Positions 43,245-57,300 of a stretch of DNA of 64,000 nt are shown piece after piece. The stretch comes from Dolomedes plantarius (taxonomy: Eukaryota > Arthropoda > Arachnida > Araneae > Dolomedidae), in the NCBI GenBank assembly GCA_907164885.2, contig OU015495.1:333730-397729 (forward strand), in the 5' to 3' direction. Positions within the stretch are counted from its first letter, which is position 1; every line of letters begins with the position of its first letter. A program made the translations under genes and the position numbers. The notes under the pieces were generated by a model, which was given only the letters and a program-made list of their open reading frames with translations, was not told the origin of the DNA and searched no databases.

Positions 43245-44137
43245 AATGCAAAGTCGGTACCTCAGCAGATGACGGTTGAATCCGTCTGGGCAGCTGGCAC
43301 TTGTAATGATGAATTCGTCATCTTTATCATCAAATGTAATTCGGGCATCTCTTTATCCGGAATACGGCTCCGTCGTTCATTGCAGACACTCGGCATGGGA
43401 CAATGGGCGCTCGACAACCTCTATCTCTCTAAACTTTACTGCACTCGAACACGGCTCCATCGTTTATCGCAGACACTCGGCATGGGACACTGGGCGCTCG
43501 ACAACTTCTATCTCTCTAAACTTTACTGCACCCGAACACGGCTCCGTCGTTTATCGCAGACACTCGGCATGGGACACTGGGCGCTCGACAACTTCTATCT
43601 CTCTAAATTTACTGCACTCGAACACTGCTCCGTCGTTTATCGCAGACACTCGGCATGGGACACTGGGCGCTCGACAACTTCTGACAGATTCTAACTTCCC
43701 AGGTTCTCTCTCTGCCTTCACACTATTTTTTATTTCATATATTTTCTTACTAATGTCTCCGCCTCTTATAATTTCAATTGGTTATCTGGAAATTATCATG
43801 CCATCGCCATTCGTCCTTGCTGCCACTCCTCAATCCCCTTTTACCACTGCGCGTCGAGGGCGGGATTTATAAATTCTCCCTCAATTTTAACTTTTTCCCA
43901 TGCTTTGGATTCAAGGTGGGTAGGCCGTTTTATAGCCATCATAAATTTTCTTTTATTTTCACTCTCTTCCACTTCTATTTATTGCTACGAAGATTATCTC
44001 TAATTTTCGTTCCGGTCTATGGCTTTCTTCCCTTCTCTTTTATTGCCCTGTTTTTTTATTGCATTTAACAATTATTTTATTTTATTTTGTATTTTTTTTC
44101 CATGCTCCTGCCCCTGGCCGTATGCAAATCGGTACCT

Positions 44138-47100
44138 CAGCAGATGACGGTTGAATCCCTCTGGGGAGCTGGCACTCGTAATGATGAATTCGTCGTCTTT
44201 ATCATCAAATGTAATTAGGGCATCTCTTTATCCGGAATACGGCTCCGTCGTTCATTGCAGACACTCTGCATGGGACACTGGGCGCTCGACAACTTCTATC
44301 TCTCTAAACTTTACTGCACCCGAACACGGCTCCGTCGTTTATCGCAGACAATCTGCATGGGACACTGGGCGCTCGACAACTTCTATCTCTCTAAACTTTA
44401 CTGCACTCGAACACGGCTCCATCGTTTATCGCAGACACTCGGCATGGAATACTGGGCGCTCGACAACTTCTATTTCTCTAAACTTTACTGCACTCGAACA
44501 CGGCTCCGTCGTTTATCGCAGACACTCGGCATGGGACACTGGGCGCTCGACAACTTCTATCTCTCTAAACTTTACTGCACTCGAACACGGCTCCGTCGTT
44601 TATCGCAGACACTCGGCATGGGACACTGGGCGCTCGACAACTTCTATCTCTCTAAACTTTACTGCACCCGAACACGGCTCCGTCGTTTATCGCAGACACT
44701 CGGCATGGGACACTGGGCGCTCGACAACTTCTATCTCTCTAAATTTACTGCACTCGAACACGGCTCCGTCGTTTATCGCAGACACTCGGCATGGGACACT
44801 GGGCGCTCGACAACTTCTATCTCTCTAAATTTACTGCACTCGAACACGGCTCCGTCGTTTATCGCAGACACTCGGCATGGGACACTGGGCGCTCGACAAC
44901 TTCTATCTCTCTAAATTTACTGCACTCGAACACGGCTCCGTCGTCTATCGCAGACACTCGGCATGGGACACTGGGCGCTCGACAACTTCTATCTCTCTAA
45001 ACTTTACTGCACTCGAACACGGCTCCGTCGTTTATCGCAGACACTCGGCATGGGACACTGGGCGCTCGACAACTTCTATCTCTCTAAATTTACTGCACTC
45101 GAACATGGCTCCGTCGTTTATCGCAGACACTCGGCATGGGACACTGGGCGCTCGACAACTTCTGACAGATTCTACCTTCCCAGGTTCTCTCTCTGCCTTC
45201 ACACTATTTTTTATTTGATATATTTTCTTACTAATGTCTCCGCCTCTTATAATTTCCATTGGTTATCTGGAAATTATCATGCCATCGCCATTCGTCCTTG
45301 CTGCCACTCCTCAATCCCCTTTTACCAATGCGCGTCGATGGCGGGATTTATAAATTCTCCCTCAATTTTAACTTTTTCCCATGCTTTGGATTCAAGGTGG
45401 GTAGGCCGTTTTATAGCCATCATAAATTTTCTTTTATTTTCACTCTCTTCCACTTCTATTTATTGCTACGAACATTATCTCTAATTTTCGTTCCGGTCTA
45501 TGGCTTTCTTCCCTTCTCTTTTATTGCCCTGTTTTTTTATTGCATTTAACAATTATTTTATTTTATTTTGTATTTTTTTCCATGCTCCTGCCCCTGGCCG
45601 TATGCAAATCGGTACCTCAGCAGATGACGGTTGAATCCCTCTGGGCAGCTGGCACTCGTAATGATGAATTCGTCGTCTTTATCATCAAATGTAATTAGGG
45701 CATCTCTTTATCCGGAATACGGCTCCGTCGTTCATTGCAGACACTCTGCATGGGACACTGGGCGCTCGACAACTTCTATCTCTCTAAACTTTACTGCACC
45801 CGAACACGGCTCCGTCGTTTATCGCAGACACTCTGCATGGGACACTGGGCGCTCGACAACTTCTATATCTCTAAACTTTACTGCACTCGAACACGGCTCC
45901 GTCGTTTATCGCAGACACTCGGCATGGGACACTGGGCGCTCGACAACTTCTATCTCTCTAAACTTTACTGCACTCGAACACGGCTCCGTCGTTTATCGCA
46001 GACACTCGGCATGGGACACTGGGCGCTCGACAACTTCTATCTCTCTAAACTTTATTGCACTCGACCACGGCTCCGTCGTTTATCGCAGACACTCGGCATG
46101 GGACACTGGGCGCTCGACAACTTCTATCTCTCTAAACATTACCGCACCCGAACACGGCTCCGTCGTTTATCGCAGACACTCGGCATGGGACACTGGGCGC
46201 TCGACAACTTCTATCTCTCTAAATTTACTGCACTCGAACACGGCTCCGTCGTTTATCGCAGACACTCGGCATGGGACACTGGGCGCTCGACAACTTCTAT
46301 CTCTCTAAATTTACTGCACTCGAACACGGCTCCGTCGTTTATCGCAGACACTCGGAATGGGACACTGGGCGCTCGACAACTTCTGACAGATTCTAACTTC
46401 CCAGGTTCTCTCTCTGCCTTCACACTATTTTTTATTTCATATATTTTCTTACTAATGTCTCCGCCTCTTATAATTTCCATTGGTTATCTGGAAATTATCA
46501 TGCCATCGCCATTCGTCCGTGCTGCCACTCCTCAATCCCCTTTTACCAATGCGCGTCGAGGTTGGGATTTATAAATTCTCCTTCAATTTTAACTTTTTCC
46601 CATGCTTTGGATTCAAGTTGGGTGCGCCGTTTTATAGCCATCATAAATTTTCTTTTATTTTCACTCTCTTCCACTTCTATTTATTGCTACGAACATTATC
46701 TCTAATTTTCGTTCCGGTCTATGGCTTTCTTCCCTTCTCTTTTATTGCCCTGTTTTTTATTGCATTTAACAATTATTTTATTTTATATTGTATTTGTTTT
46801 CCATGCTCCTGCCCCTGGCCGTATGCAAAGTCGGTACCTCAGCAGATGACGGTTGAATCCCGCTGGGCAGCTGGCACTCGTAATGATGAATTCGTCGTCT
46901 TTATCATCAAATGTAATTAGGGCATCTCTTTATCCGGAATACGGCTCCGTCGTTCATTGCAGACACTCGGCATTTGACACTGGGCGCTCGACAATTTCTA
47001 TCTCTCTTAACTTTACTGCACTCGAACACGGCTCCGTCGTTTATCGCAGACACTCGGCATGGGACACTGGGCGCTCGACAACTTCTATCTCTCTAAACTT

Positions 47101-49370
47101 TACTGCACTCGAACACGGCTCCGTCGTTTATCGCAGACTCTCGGCATGGGACACTGGGCGCTCGACAAATTCTATCTCTCTAAACTTTACTGCACCCGAA
47201 CACGGCTCCGTCGTTTATCGCAGACACTCGGCATGGGACACTGGGCGCTCGACAACTTCTATCTCTCTAAATTTACTGCACTCGAACACGGCTCCGTCGT
47301 TTGTCGCAGACACTCGGCATGGGACACTGGGCGCTCGACAACTTCTATCTCTCTAAATTTACTGCACTCGAACACGGCTCCGTCGTTTATCGGAGACACT
47401 AGGCATGGGACACTGGGCGCTCGACAACTTCTATCTCTCTAAATTTACTGCACTCGAACACGGCTCCGTCGTTTATCGCAGACACTCGGCATGGGACACT
47501 GGGCGCTCGACAACTTCTATCTCTCTAAATTTACTGCACTCGAACACGGCTCCGTCGTTTATCGCACACACTCGGCATGGGACACTGTGCGCTCGACAAC
47601 TTCTATCTCTCTAAATTTACTGCACTCGAACACGGCTCCGTCGTTTATCGCAGACACTCGGCATGGGACACTGGGCGCTCGACAACTTCTATCTCTCTAA
47701 ATTTACTGCACTCGAACACGGCTCCGTCGTTTATCGCAGACACTCGGCATGGGACACTGGGCGCTCGACAACTTCTATCTCTCTAAACTTTACTGCACTC
47801 GAACACGGCTCCGTCGTTTATCGCAGACACTCGGCATGGGACACTGGGCGCTCGACAACTTCTATCTCTCTAAATTTACTGCACTCGAACATGGCTCCGT
47901 CGTTTATCTCAGACACTCGGCATGGGACACTGGGCGCTCGACAACTTCTGACAGATTCTAACTTCCCAGGTTGTCTCTCTGCCTTCACACTATTTTTTAT
48001 TTCATATATTTTCTTACTAATGTCTCCGCCTCTTATAATTTCCATTGGTTATCTGGAAATTATCATGCCATCGCCATTCGTCCTTGCTGCCACTCCTCAA
48101 TCCCCTTTTACCAATGCGCGTCGAGGGCGGGATTTATAAATTCTCCCTCAATTTTAACTTTTTCCCATGCTTTGGATTCAAGTTGGGTAGGCCGTTTTAT
48201 AGCCATCATAAATTTTCTTTTATTTTCACTCTCTTCCACTTCTATTTATTGCTACGAACATTATCTCTAATTTTCGTTCCGGTCTATGGCTTTCTTCCCT
48301 TCTCTTTTATTGCCCTGTTTTTTTATTGCATTTAACAATTATTTTATTTTATTTTGTATTTTTTTTTCCATGCTCCTGCCCCTGGCCGTATGCAAATCGG
48401 TACCTCAGCAGATGACGGTTGAATCCCTCTGGGCAGCTGGCACTCGTAATGATGAATTCGTCGTCTTTATCATCAAATGTAATTAGGGCATCTCTTTATC
48501 CGGAATACGGCTCCGTCGTTCATTGCAGACACTCTGCATGGGACACTGGGCGCTCGACAACTTCTATCTCTCTAAATTTACTGCACTCGAACACGGCTCC
48601 GTCGTTTATCGCAGACACTCGGCATGGGACACTGGGCGCTCGACAACTTCTATCTCTCTAAATTTACTGCACTCGAACACGGCTCCGTCGTTTATCGCAG
48701 ACACTCGGCATGGGACACTGGGCGCTCGACAACTTCTATCTCTCTAAACTTTACTGCACTCGAACACGGCTCCGTCGTTTATCGCAGACACTCGGCATGG
48801 GACACTGGGCGCTCGACAACTTCTATCTCTCTAAATTTACTGCACTCGAACATGGCTCCGGCGTTTATCGCAGACACTCGGCATGGGACACTGGGCGCTC
48901 GACAACTTCTGACAGATTCTAACTTCCCAGGTTCTCTCTCTGCCTTCACACTATTTTTTATTTCATATATTTTCTTACTAATGTCTCCGCCTCTTATAAT
49001 TTCCATTTATTATTTGGAAATTATCATGCCATCGCCATTCGTCCTTGCTGCCACTCCTCAATCCCCTTTTACCAATGCGCGTCGAGGGCGGGATTTATAA
49101 ATTCTCCCTCAATTTTAACTTTTTCCCATGCTTTGGATTCAAGTTGGGTAGGCCGTTTTATAGCCATCATAAATTTTCTTTTATTTTCACTCTCTTCCAC
49201 TTCTATTTATTGCTACGAACATTATCTCTAATTTTCGTTCCGGTCTATGGCTTTCTTCCCTTCTCTTTTATTGCCCTGTTTTTTTATTGCATTTAACAAT
49301 TATTTTATTTTATTTTATTTTGTATTTTTTTTCCATGCTCCTGCCCCTGGCCGTATGCAAATCGGTACCT
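44138..49370. repeat. four-block superunit, first copy
   Basis: Blocks 2-5. Marker variants recur in order in the next superunit: TTCTACCTTCCC and GCGTCGATGGCGGG in block 2, TTCTATATCTCT and TCGACCACGG in block 3, GCAGACTCTCGG, GACAAATTC and CACTGTGCGC in block 4. Confidence 0.8.
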
Positions 49371-52300
49371 CAGCAGATGACGAGTGAATCCCTCTGGGCA
49401 TCTTGCACTCGTAATGATGAATTCGTCGTCTTTATCATCAAATGTAATTAGGGCATCTCTTTATCCGGAATACGGCTCCGTCGTTCATTGCAGACACTCT
49501 GCATGGGACACTGGGCGCTCGACAACTTCTATCTCTCTAAACTTTACTGCACCCGAACACGGCTCCGTCGTTTATCGCAGACACTCGGCATGGGACACTG
49601 GGCGCTCGACAACTTCTATCTCTCTAAACTTTACTGCACTCGAACACGGCTCCGTCGTTTATCGCAGACACTCGGCATGGGACACTGGGCGCTCGACAAC
49701 TTCTATCTCTCTAAACTTTACTGCACCCGAACACGGCTCCGTCGTTTATCGCAGACACTCGGCATGGGACACTGGGCGCTCGACAACTTCTATCTCTCTA
49801 AATTTACTGCACTCGAACACGGCTCCGTCGTTTATCGCAGACACTCGGCATGGGACACTGGGCGCTCGACAACTTCTATCTCTCTAAATTTACTGCACTC
49901 GAACACGGCTCCGTCGTTTATCGCAGACACTCGGCATGGGACACTGGGCGCTCGACAACTTCTATCTCTCTAAATTTACTGCACTCGAACACGGCTCCGT
50001 CGTCTATCGCAGACACTCGGCATGGGACACTGGGCGCTCGACAACTTCTATCTCTCTAAACTTTACTGCACTCGAACACGGCTCCGTCGTTTATCGCAGA
50101 CACTCGGCATGGGACACTGGGCGCTCGACAACTTCTATCTCTCTAAATTTACTGCACTCGAACATGGCTCCGTCGTTTATCGCAGACACTCGGCATGGGA
50201 CACTGGGCGCTCGACAACTTCTGACAGATTCTACCTTCCCAGGTTCTCTCTCTGCCTTCACACTATTTTTTATTTGATATATTTTCTTACTAATGTCTCC
50301 GCCTCTTATAATTTCCATTGGTTATCTGGAAATTATCATGCCATCGCCATTCGTCCTTGCTGCCACTCCTCAATCCCCTTTTACCAATGCGCGTCGATGG
50401 CGGGATTTATAAATTCTCCCTCAATTTTAACTTTTTCCCATGCTTTGGATTCAAGGTGGGTAGGCCGTTTTATAGCCATCATAAATTTTCTTTTATTTTC
50501 ACTCTCTTCCACTTCTATTTATTGCTACGAACATTATCTCTAATTTTCGTTCCGGTCTATGGCTTTCTTCCCTTCTCTTTTATTGCCCTGTTTTTTTATT
50601 GCATTTAACAATTATTTTATTTTATTTTGTATTTTTTTCCATGCTCCTGCCCCTGGCCGTATGCAAATCGGTACCTCAGCAGATGACGGTTGAATCCCTC
50701 TGGGCAGCTGGCACTCGTAATGATGAATTCGTCGTCTTTATCATCAAATGTAATTAGGGCATCTCTTTATCCGGAATACGGCTCCGTCGTTCATTGCAGA
50801 CACTCTGCATGGGACACTGGGCGCTCGACAACTTCTATCTCTCTAAACTTTACTGCACCCGAACACGGCTCCGTCGTTTATCGCAGACACTCTGCATGGG
50901 ACACTGGGCGCTCGACAACTTCTATATCTCTAAACTTTACTGCACTCGAACACGGCTCCGTCGTTTATCGCAGACACTCGGCATGGGACACTGGGCGCTC
51001 GACAACTTCTATCTCTCTAAACTTTACTGCACTCGAACACGGCTCCGTCGTTTATCGCAGACACTCGGCATGGGACACTGGGCGCTCGACAACTTCTATC
51101 TCTCTAAACTTTATTGCACTCGACCACGGCTCCGTCGTTTATCGCAGACACTCGGCATGGGACACTGGGCGCTCGACAACTTCTATCTCTCTAAACATTA
51201 CCGCACCCGAACACGGCTCCGTCGTTTATCGCAGACACTCGGCATGGGACACTGGGCGCTCGACAACTTCTATCTCTCTAAATTTACTGCACTCGAACAC
51301 GGCTCCGTCGTTTATCGCAGACACTCGGCATGGGACACTGGGCGCTCGACAACTTCTATCTCTCTAAATTTACTGCACTCGAACACGGCTCCGTCGTTTA
51401 TCGCAGACACTCGGCATGGGACACTGGGCGCTCGACAACTTCTGACAGATTCTAACTTCCCAGGTTCTCTCTCTGCCTTCACACTATTTTTTATTTCATA
51501 TATTTTCTTACTAATGTCTCCGCCTCTTATAATTTCCATTGGTTATCTGGAAATTATCATGCCATCGCCATTCGTCCGTGCTGCCACTCCTCAATCCCCT
51601 TTTACCAATGCGCGTCGAGGGCGGGATTTATAAATTCTCCCTCAATTTTAACTTTTTCCCATGCTTTGGATTCAAGTTGGGTGGGCCGTTTTATAGCCAT
51701 CATAAATTTTCTTTTATTTTCACTCTCTTCCACTTCTATTTATTGCTACGAACATTATCTCTAATTTTCGTTCCGGTCTATGGCTTTCTTCCCTTCTCTT
51801 TTATTGCCCTGTTTTTTATTGCATTTAACAATTATTTTATTTTATTTGTATTTTTTTTCCATGCTCCTGCCCCTGGCCGTATGCAAAGTCGGTACCTCAG
51901 CAGATGACGGTTGAATCCCTCTGGGCAGCTGGCACTCGTAATGATGAATTCGTCGTCTTTATCATCAAATGTAATTAGGGCATCTCTTTATCCGGAATAC
52001 GGCTCCGTCGTTCATTGCAGACACTCGGCATTTGACACTGGGCGCTCGACAATTTCTATCTCTCTAACTTTACTGCACTCGAACACGGCTCCGTCGTTTA
52101 TCGCAGACACTCGGCATGGGACACTGGGCGCTCGACAACTTCTATCTCTCTAAACTTTACTGCACTCGAACACGGCTCCGTCGTTTATCGCAGACTCTCG
52201 GCATGGGACACTGGGCGCTCGACAAATTCTATCTCTCTAAACTTTACTGCACCCGAACACGGCTCCGTCGTTTATCGCAGACACTCGGCATGGGACACTG

Positions 52301-54336
52301 GGCGCTCGACAACTTCTATCTCTCTAAATTTACTGCACTCGAACACGGCTCCGTCGTTTGTCGCAGACACTCGGCATGGGACACTGGGCGCTCGACAACT
52401 TCTATCTCTCTAAATTTACTGCACTCGAACACGGCTCCGTCGTTTATCGACACACTAGGCATGGGACACTGGGCGCTCGACAACTTCTATCTCTCTAAAT
52501 TTACTGCACTCGAACACGGCTCCGTCGTTTATCGCAGACACTCGGCATGGGACACTGGGCGCTCGACAACTTCTATCTCTCTAAATTTACTGCACTCGAA
52601 CACGGCTCCGTCGTTTATCGCAGACACTCGGCATGGGACACTGTGCGCTCGACAACTTCTATCTCTCTAAATTTACTGCACTCGAACACGGCTCCGTCGT
52701 TTATCGCAGACACTCGGCATGGGACACTGGGCGCTCGACAACTTCTATCTCTCTAAATTTACTGCACTCGAACACGGCTCCGTCGTTTATCGCAGACACT
52801 CGGCATGGGACACTGGGCGCTCGACAACTTCTATCTCTCTAAACTTTACTGCACTCGAACACGGCTCCGTCGTTTATCGCAGACACTCGGCATGGGACAC
52901 TGGGCGCTCGACAACTTCTATCTCTCTAAATTTACTGCACTCGAACATGGCTCCGTCGTTTATCGCAGACACTCGGCATGGGACACTGGGCGCTCGACAA
53001 CTTCTGACAGATTCTAACTTCCCAGGTTCTCTCTCTGCCTTCACACTATTTTTTATTTCATATATTTTCTTACTAATGTCTCCGCCTCTTATAATTTCCA
53101 TTGGTTATCTGGAAATTATCATGCCATCGCCATTCGTCCTTGCTGCCACTCCTCAATCCCCTTTTACCAATGCGCGTCGAGGGCGGGATTTATAAATTCT
53201 CCCTCAATTTTAACTTTTTCCCATGCTTTGGATTCAAGTTGGGTAGGCCGTTTTATAGCCATCATAAATTTTCTTTTATTTTCACTCTCTTCCACTTCTA
53301 TTTATTGCTACGAACATTATCTCTAATTTTCGTTCCGGTCTATGGCTTTCTTCCCTTCTCTTTTATTGCCCTGTTTTTTTATTGCATTTAACAATTATTT
53401 TATTTTATTTTGTATTTTTTTTTCCATGCTCCTGCCCCTGGCCGTATGCAAATCGGTACCTCAGCAGATGACGGTTGAATCCCTCTGGGCAGCTGGCACT
53501 CGTAATGATGAATTCGTCGTCTTTATCATCAAATGTAATTAGGGCATCTCTTTATCCGGAATACGGCTCCGTCGTCATTGCAGACACTCTGCATGGGACA
53601 CTGGCGCNNNNNNNNNNNNNNNNNNNNNNNNNNNNNNNNNNNNNNNNNNNNNNNNNNNNNNNNNNNNNNNNNNNNNNNNNNNNNNNNNNNNNNNNNNNNN
53701 NNNNNNNNNNNNNNNNNNNNNNNNNNNNNNNNNNNNNNNNNNNNNNNNNNNNNNNNNNNNNNNNNNNNNNNNNNNNNNNNNNNNNNNNNNNNNNNNNNNN
53801 NNNNNNNNNNNNNNNNNNNNNNNNNNNNNNNNNNNNNNNNNNNNNNNNNNNNNNNNNNNNNNNNNNNNNNNNNNNNNNNNNNNNNNNNNNNNNNNNNNNN
53901 NNNNNNNNNNNNNNNNNNNNNNNNNNNNNNNNNNNNNNNNNNNNNNNNNNNNNNNNNNNNNNNNNNNNNNNNNNNNNNNNNNNNNNNNNNNNNNNNNNNN
54001 CATCGCCATTCGTCCTTGCTGCCACTCCTCAATCCCCTTTTACCAATGCGCGTCGAGGGCGGGATTTATAAATTCTCCCTCAATTTTAACTTTTTCCCAT
54101 GCTTTGGATTCAAGTTGGGTGGGCCGTTTTATAGCCATCATAAATTTTCTTTTATTTTCACTCTCTTCCACTTCTATTTATTGCTACGAACATTATCTCT
54201 AATTTTCGTTCCGGTCTATGGCTTTCTTCCCTTCTCTTTTATTGCCCTGTTTTTTTATTGCATTTAACAATTATTTTATTTTATTTTGTATTTTTTTTCC
54301 ATGCTCCTGCCCCTGGCCGTTTGCAAATCGGTACCT
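49371..54336. repeat. four-block superunit, second copy (contains assembly gap)
   Basis: Blocks 6-9 carry the same markers in the same order as blocks 2-5. Block 6 has about 9 units against 11 in block 2; blocks 7 and 8 keep 8 and 12 units, as in blocks 3 and 4. Block 9 is interrupted by Ns. Confidence 0.8.
53608..54000. other. assembly gap (393 N)
   Basis: Unknown bases inside block 9. Bases just left of it look unreliable: CGTCGTCATTGC lacks a T and CACTGGCGC lacks two G compared with all other blocks. Frames drawn through the gap are meaningless. Confidence 0.99.
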
Positions 54337-57300
54337 CAGCAGATGACGGTTGAATCCCTCTGGGCATCTTGCACTCGTAATGATGAATTCGTCGTCTTTA
54401 TCATCAAATGTAATTAGGGCATCTCTTTATCCGGAATACGGCTCCGTCGTTCATTGCAGACACTCTGCATGGGACACTGGGCGCTCGACAACTTCTATCT
54501 CTCTAAACTTTACTGCACCCGAACACGGCTCCGTCGTTTATCGCAGACACTCGGCATGGGACACTGGGCGTTCGACAATTTCTATCTCTCTAAACTTTAC
54601 TGCACTCGAACACGGCTCCGTCGTTTATCGCAGACACTCGGCATGGGACACTGGGCGCTCGACAACTTCTATGTCTCTAAACTTTACTGCACTCGAACAC
54701 GGCTCCGTTTATCGCAGACACTCGGCATGGGACACTGGGCGCTCGACAACTTCTATCTCTCTAAACATTACCGCACCCGAACACGGCTCCGTCGTTTATC
54801 GCAGACACTCGGCATGGGACACTGGGCGCTCGACAACTTCTATGTCTCTAAACTTTACTGCACTCGAACACGGCTCCGTTTATCGCAGACACTCGGCATG
54901 GGACACTGGGCGCTCGACAACTTCTATCTCTCTAAATTTACTGCACTCGAACACGGCTCCGTCGTTTATCGCAGACACTCGGCATGGGACACTGGGCGCT
55001 CGACAACTTCTATCTCTCTAAATTTACTGCACTCGAACACGGCTCCGTCGTTTATCGCAGATACTCGGCATGGGACACTGGGCGCTCGACAACTTCTATT
55101 TCTCTAAATTTACTGCACTCGAACACGGTTCCGTCGTTTATCGCAGACACTCGGCATGGGACAGTGGGCGCTCGACAACTTCTATCTCTCTAAACTTTAC
55201 TGCACTCGAACGCGGCTCTGTCGTTTATCGCAGACACTCGGCATGGGACACTGGGCGCTCGACATTTTCTATCTCTCTAAACTTTACTGCACCCGAACAC
55301 GGCTCCGTCGTTTATCGCAGACACTCGGCATGGGACACTGGGCGCTCGACAACTTCTGACAGATTCTAACTTCCCAGGTTCTCTCTCTGCCTTCACACTA
55401 TTTTTTATTTCATATATTTTCTTACTAATGTCTCCGCCTCTTATAATTTCCATTGGTTATCTGGAAATTATCATGCCATCGCCATTCGTCCGTGCTGCCA
55501 CTCCTCAATCCCCTTTTACCAATGCGCGTCGAGGGCGGGATTTATAAATTCTCCCTCAATTTTAACTTTTTCCCATGCTTTGGATTCAAGTTGGGTGGGC
55601 CGTTTTATAGCCATCATAAATTTTCTTTTATTTTCACTCTCTTCCACTTCTATTTATTGCTACGAACATTATCTCTAATTTTCGTTCCGGTCTATGGCTT
55701 TCTTCCTTTCTCTTTTATTGGCCTGTTTTTTTATTGCATTTAACAATTATTTTATTTTATTTTGTATTTTTTTTCCATGCTCCTGCCCCTGGCCGTATGC
55801 AAAGTCGGTACCTCAGCAGATGACGGTTGAATCCCTCTGGGCAGCTGGCACTCGTAATGATGAATTCGTCGTCTTTATCATCAAATGTAATTAGGGCATC
55901 TCTTTATCCGGAATACGGCTCCGTCGTTCATTGCAGACACTCGGCATTTGACACTGGGCGCTCGACAATTTCTATCTCTCTAAACTTTACTGCACTCGAA
56001 CACGGCTCCGTCGTTTATCGCAGACTCTCGGCATGGGACACTGGGCGCTCGACAACTTCTATCTCTCTAAACATTACCGCACCCGAACACGGCTCCGTCG
56101 TTTATCGCAGACACTCGGCATAGGACACTGGGCGCTAGACAACTTCTATCTCTCTAAACTTTACTGCACTCGAACACGGCTCCGTCGTTTATCGCAGACA
56201 CTCGGCATGGGACACTGGGCGCTCGACAACTTCTATCTCTCTAAATTTACTGCACTCGAACACGGCTCCGTCGTTTATCGCAGACACTCGGCATGGGACA
56301 CTGGGCGCTCGACAACTTCTATCTCTCTAAATTTACTGCACTCGAACACGGCTCCGTCGTTTATCGCAGACACTCGGCATGGGACACTGGGCGCTCGACA
56401 ACTTCTATCTCTCTAAATTTACTGCACTCGAACACGGCTCCGTCGTTTATCGGAGACACTCGGCATGGGACACTGGGCGCTCGACAACTTCTATCTCTCT
56501 AAATTTACTGCACTCGAACACGGCTCCGTCGTTTATCGCAGACACTCGGCATGGGACACTGGGCGCTCGACAACTTCTATCTCTCTAAATTTACTGCACT
56601 CGAACACGGCTCCGTCGTTTATCGCAGACACTCGGCATGGGACACTGGGCGCTCGACAACTTCTATCTCTCTAAATTTACTGCACTCGAACACGGCTCCG
56701 TCGTTTATCGCAGACACTCGGCATGGGACACTGGGCGCTCGACAACTTCTATCTCTCTAAATTTACTGCACTCGAACACGGCTCCGTCGTTTATCGCAGA
56801 CACTCGGCATGGGACACTGGGCGCTCGACAACTTCTATCTCTCTAAACTTTACTGCACTCGAACACGGCTCCGTCGTTTATCGCAGACACTCGGCATGGG
56901 ACACTGGGCGCTCGACAACTTCTATCTCTCTAAATTTACTGCACTCGAACATGGCTCCGTCGTTTATCGCAGACACTCGGCATGGGACACTGGGCGCTCG
57001 ACAACTTCTGACAGATTCTAACTTCCCAGGTTCTCTCTCTGCCTTCACACTATTTTTTATTTCATATATTTTCTTACTAATGTCTCCGCCTCTTATAATT
57101 TCCATTGGTTATCTGGAAATTATCATGCCATCGCCATTCGTCCGTGCTGCCACTCCTCAATCCCCTTTTACCAATGCGCGTCGAGGGCGGGATTTATAAA
57201 TTCTCCCTCAATTTTAACTTTTTCCCATGCTTTGGATTCAAGTTGGGTGGGCCGTTTTATAGCCATCATAAATTTTCTTTTATTTTCACTCTCTTCCACT

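Noticed and set aside
43225..43263. TATAAAAGG before the first satellite block as a promoter of the array
   Set aside because: The motif does not recur in front of other blocks and sits in AT-rich DNA, so it is not distinguishable from chance.
45259..45549. Recurring 96-codon frame in each satellite spacer (MVIWKLSCHRH...)
   Set aside because: It recurs because the spacer DNA recurs. Composition is Phe/Leu-rich, as expected from a pyrimidine-rich strand, and there is no evidence of selection.
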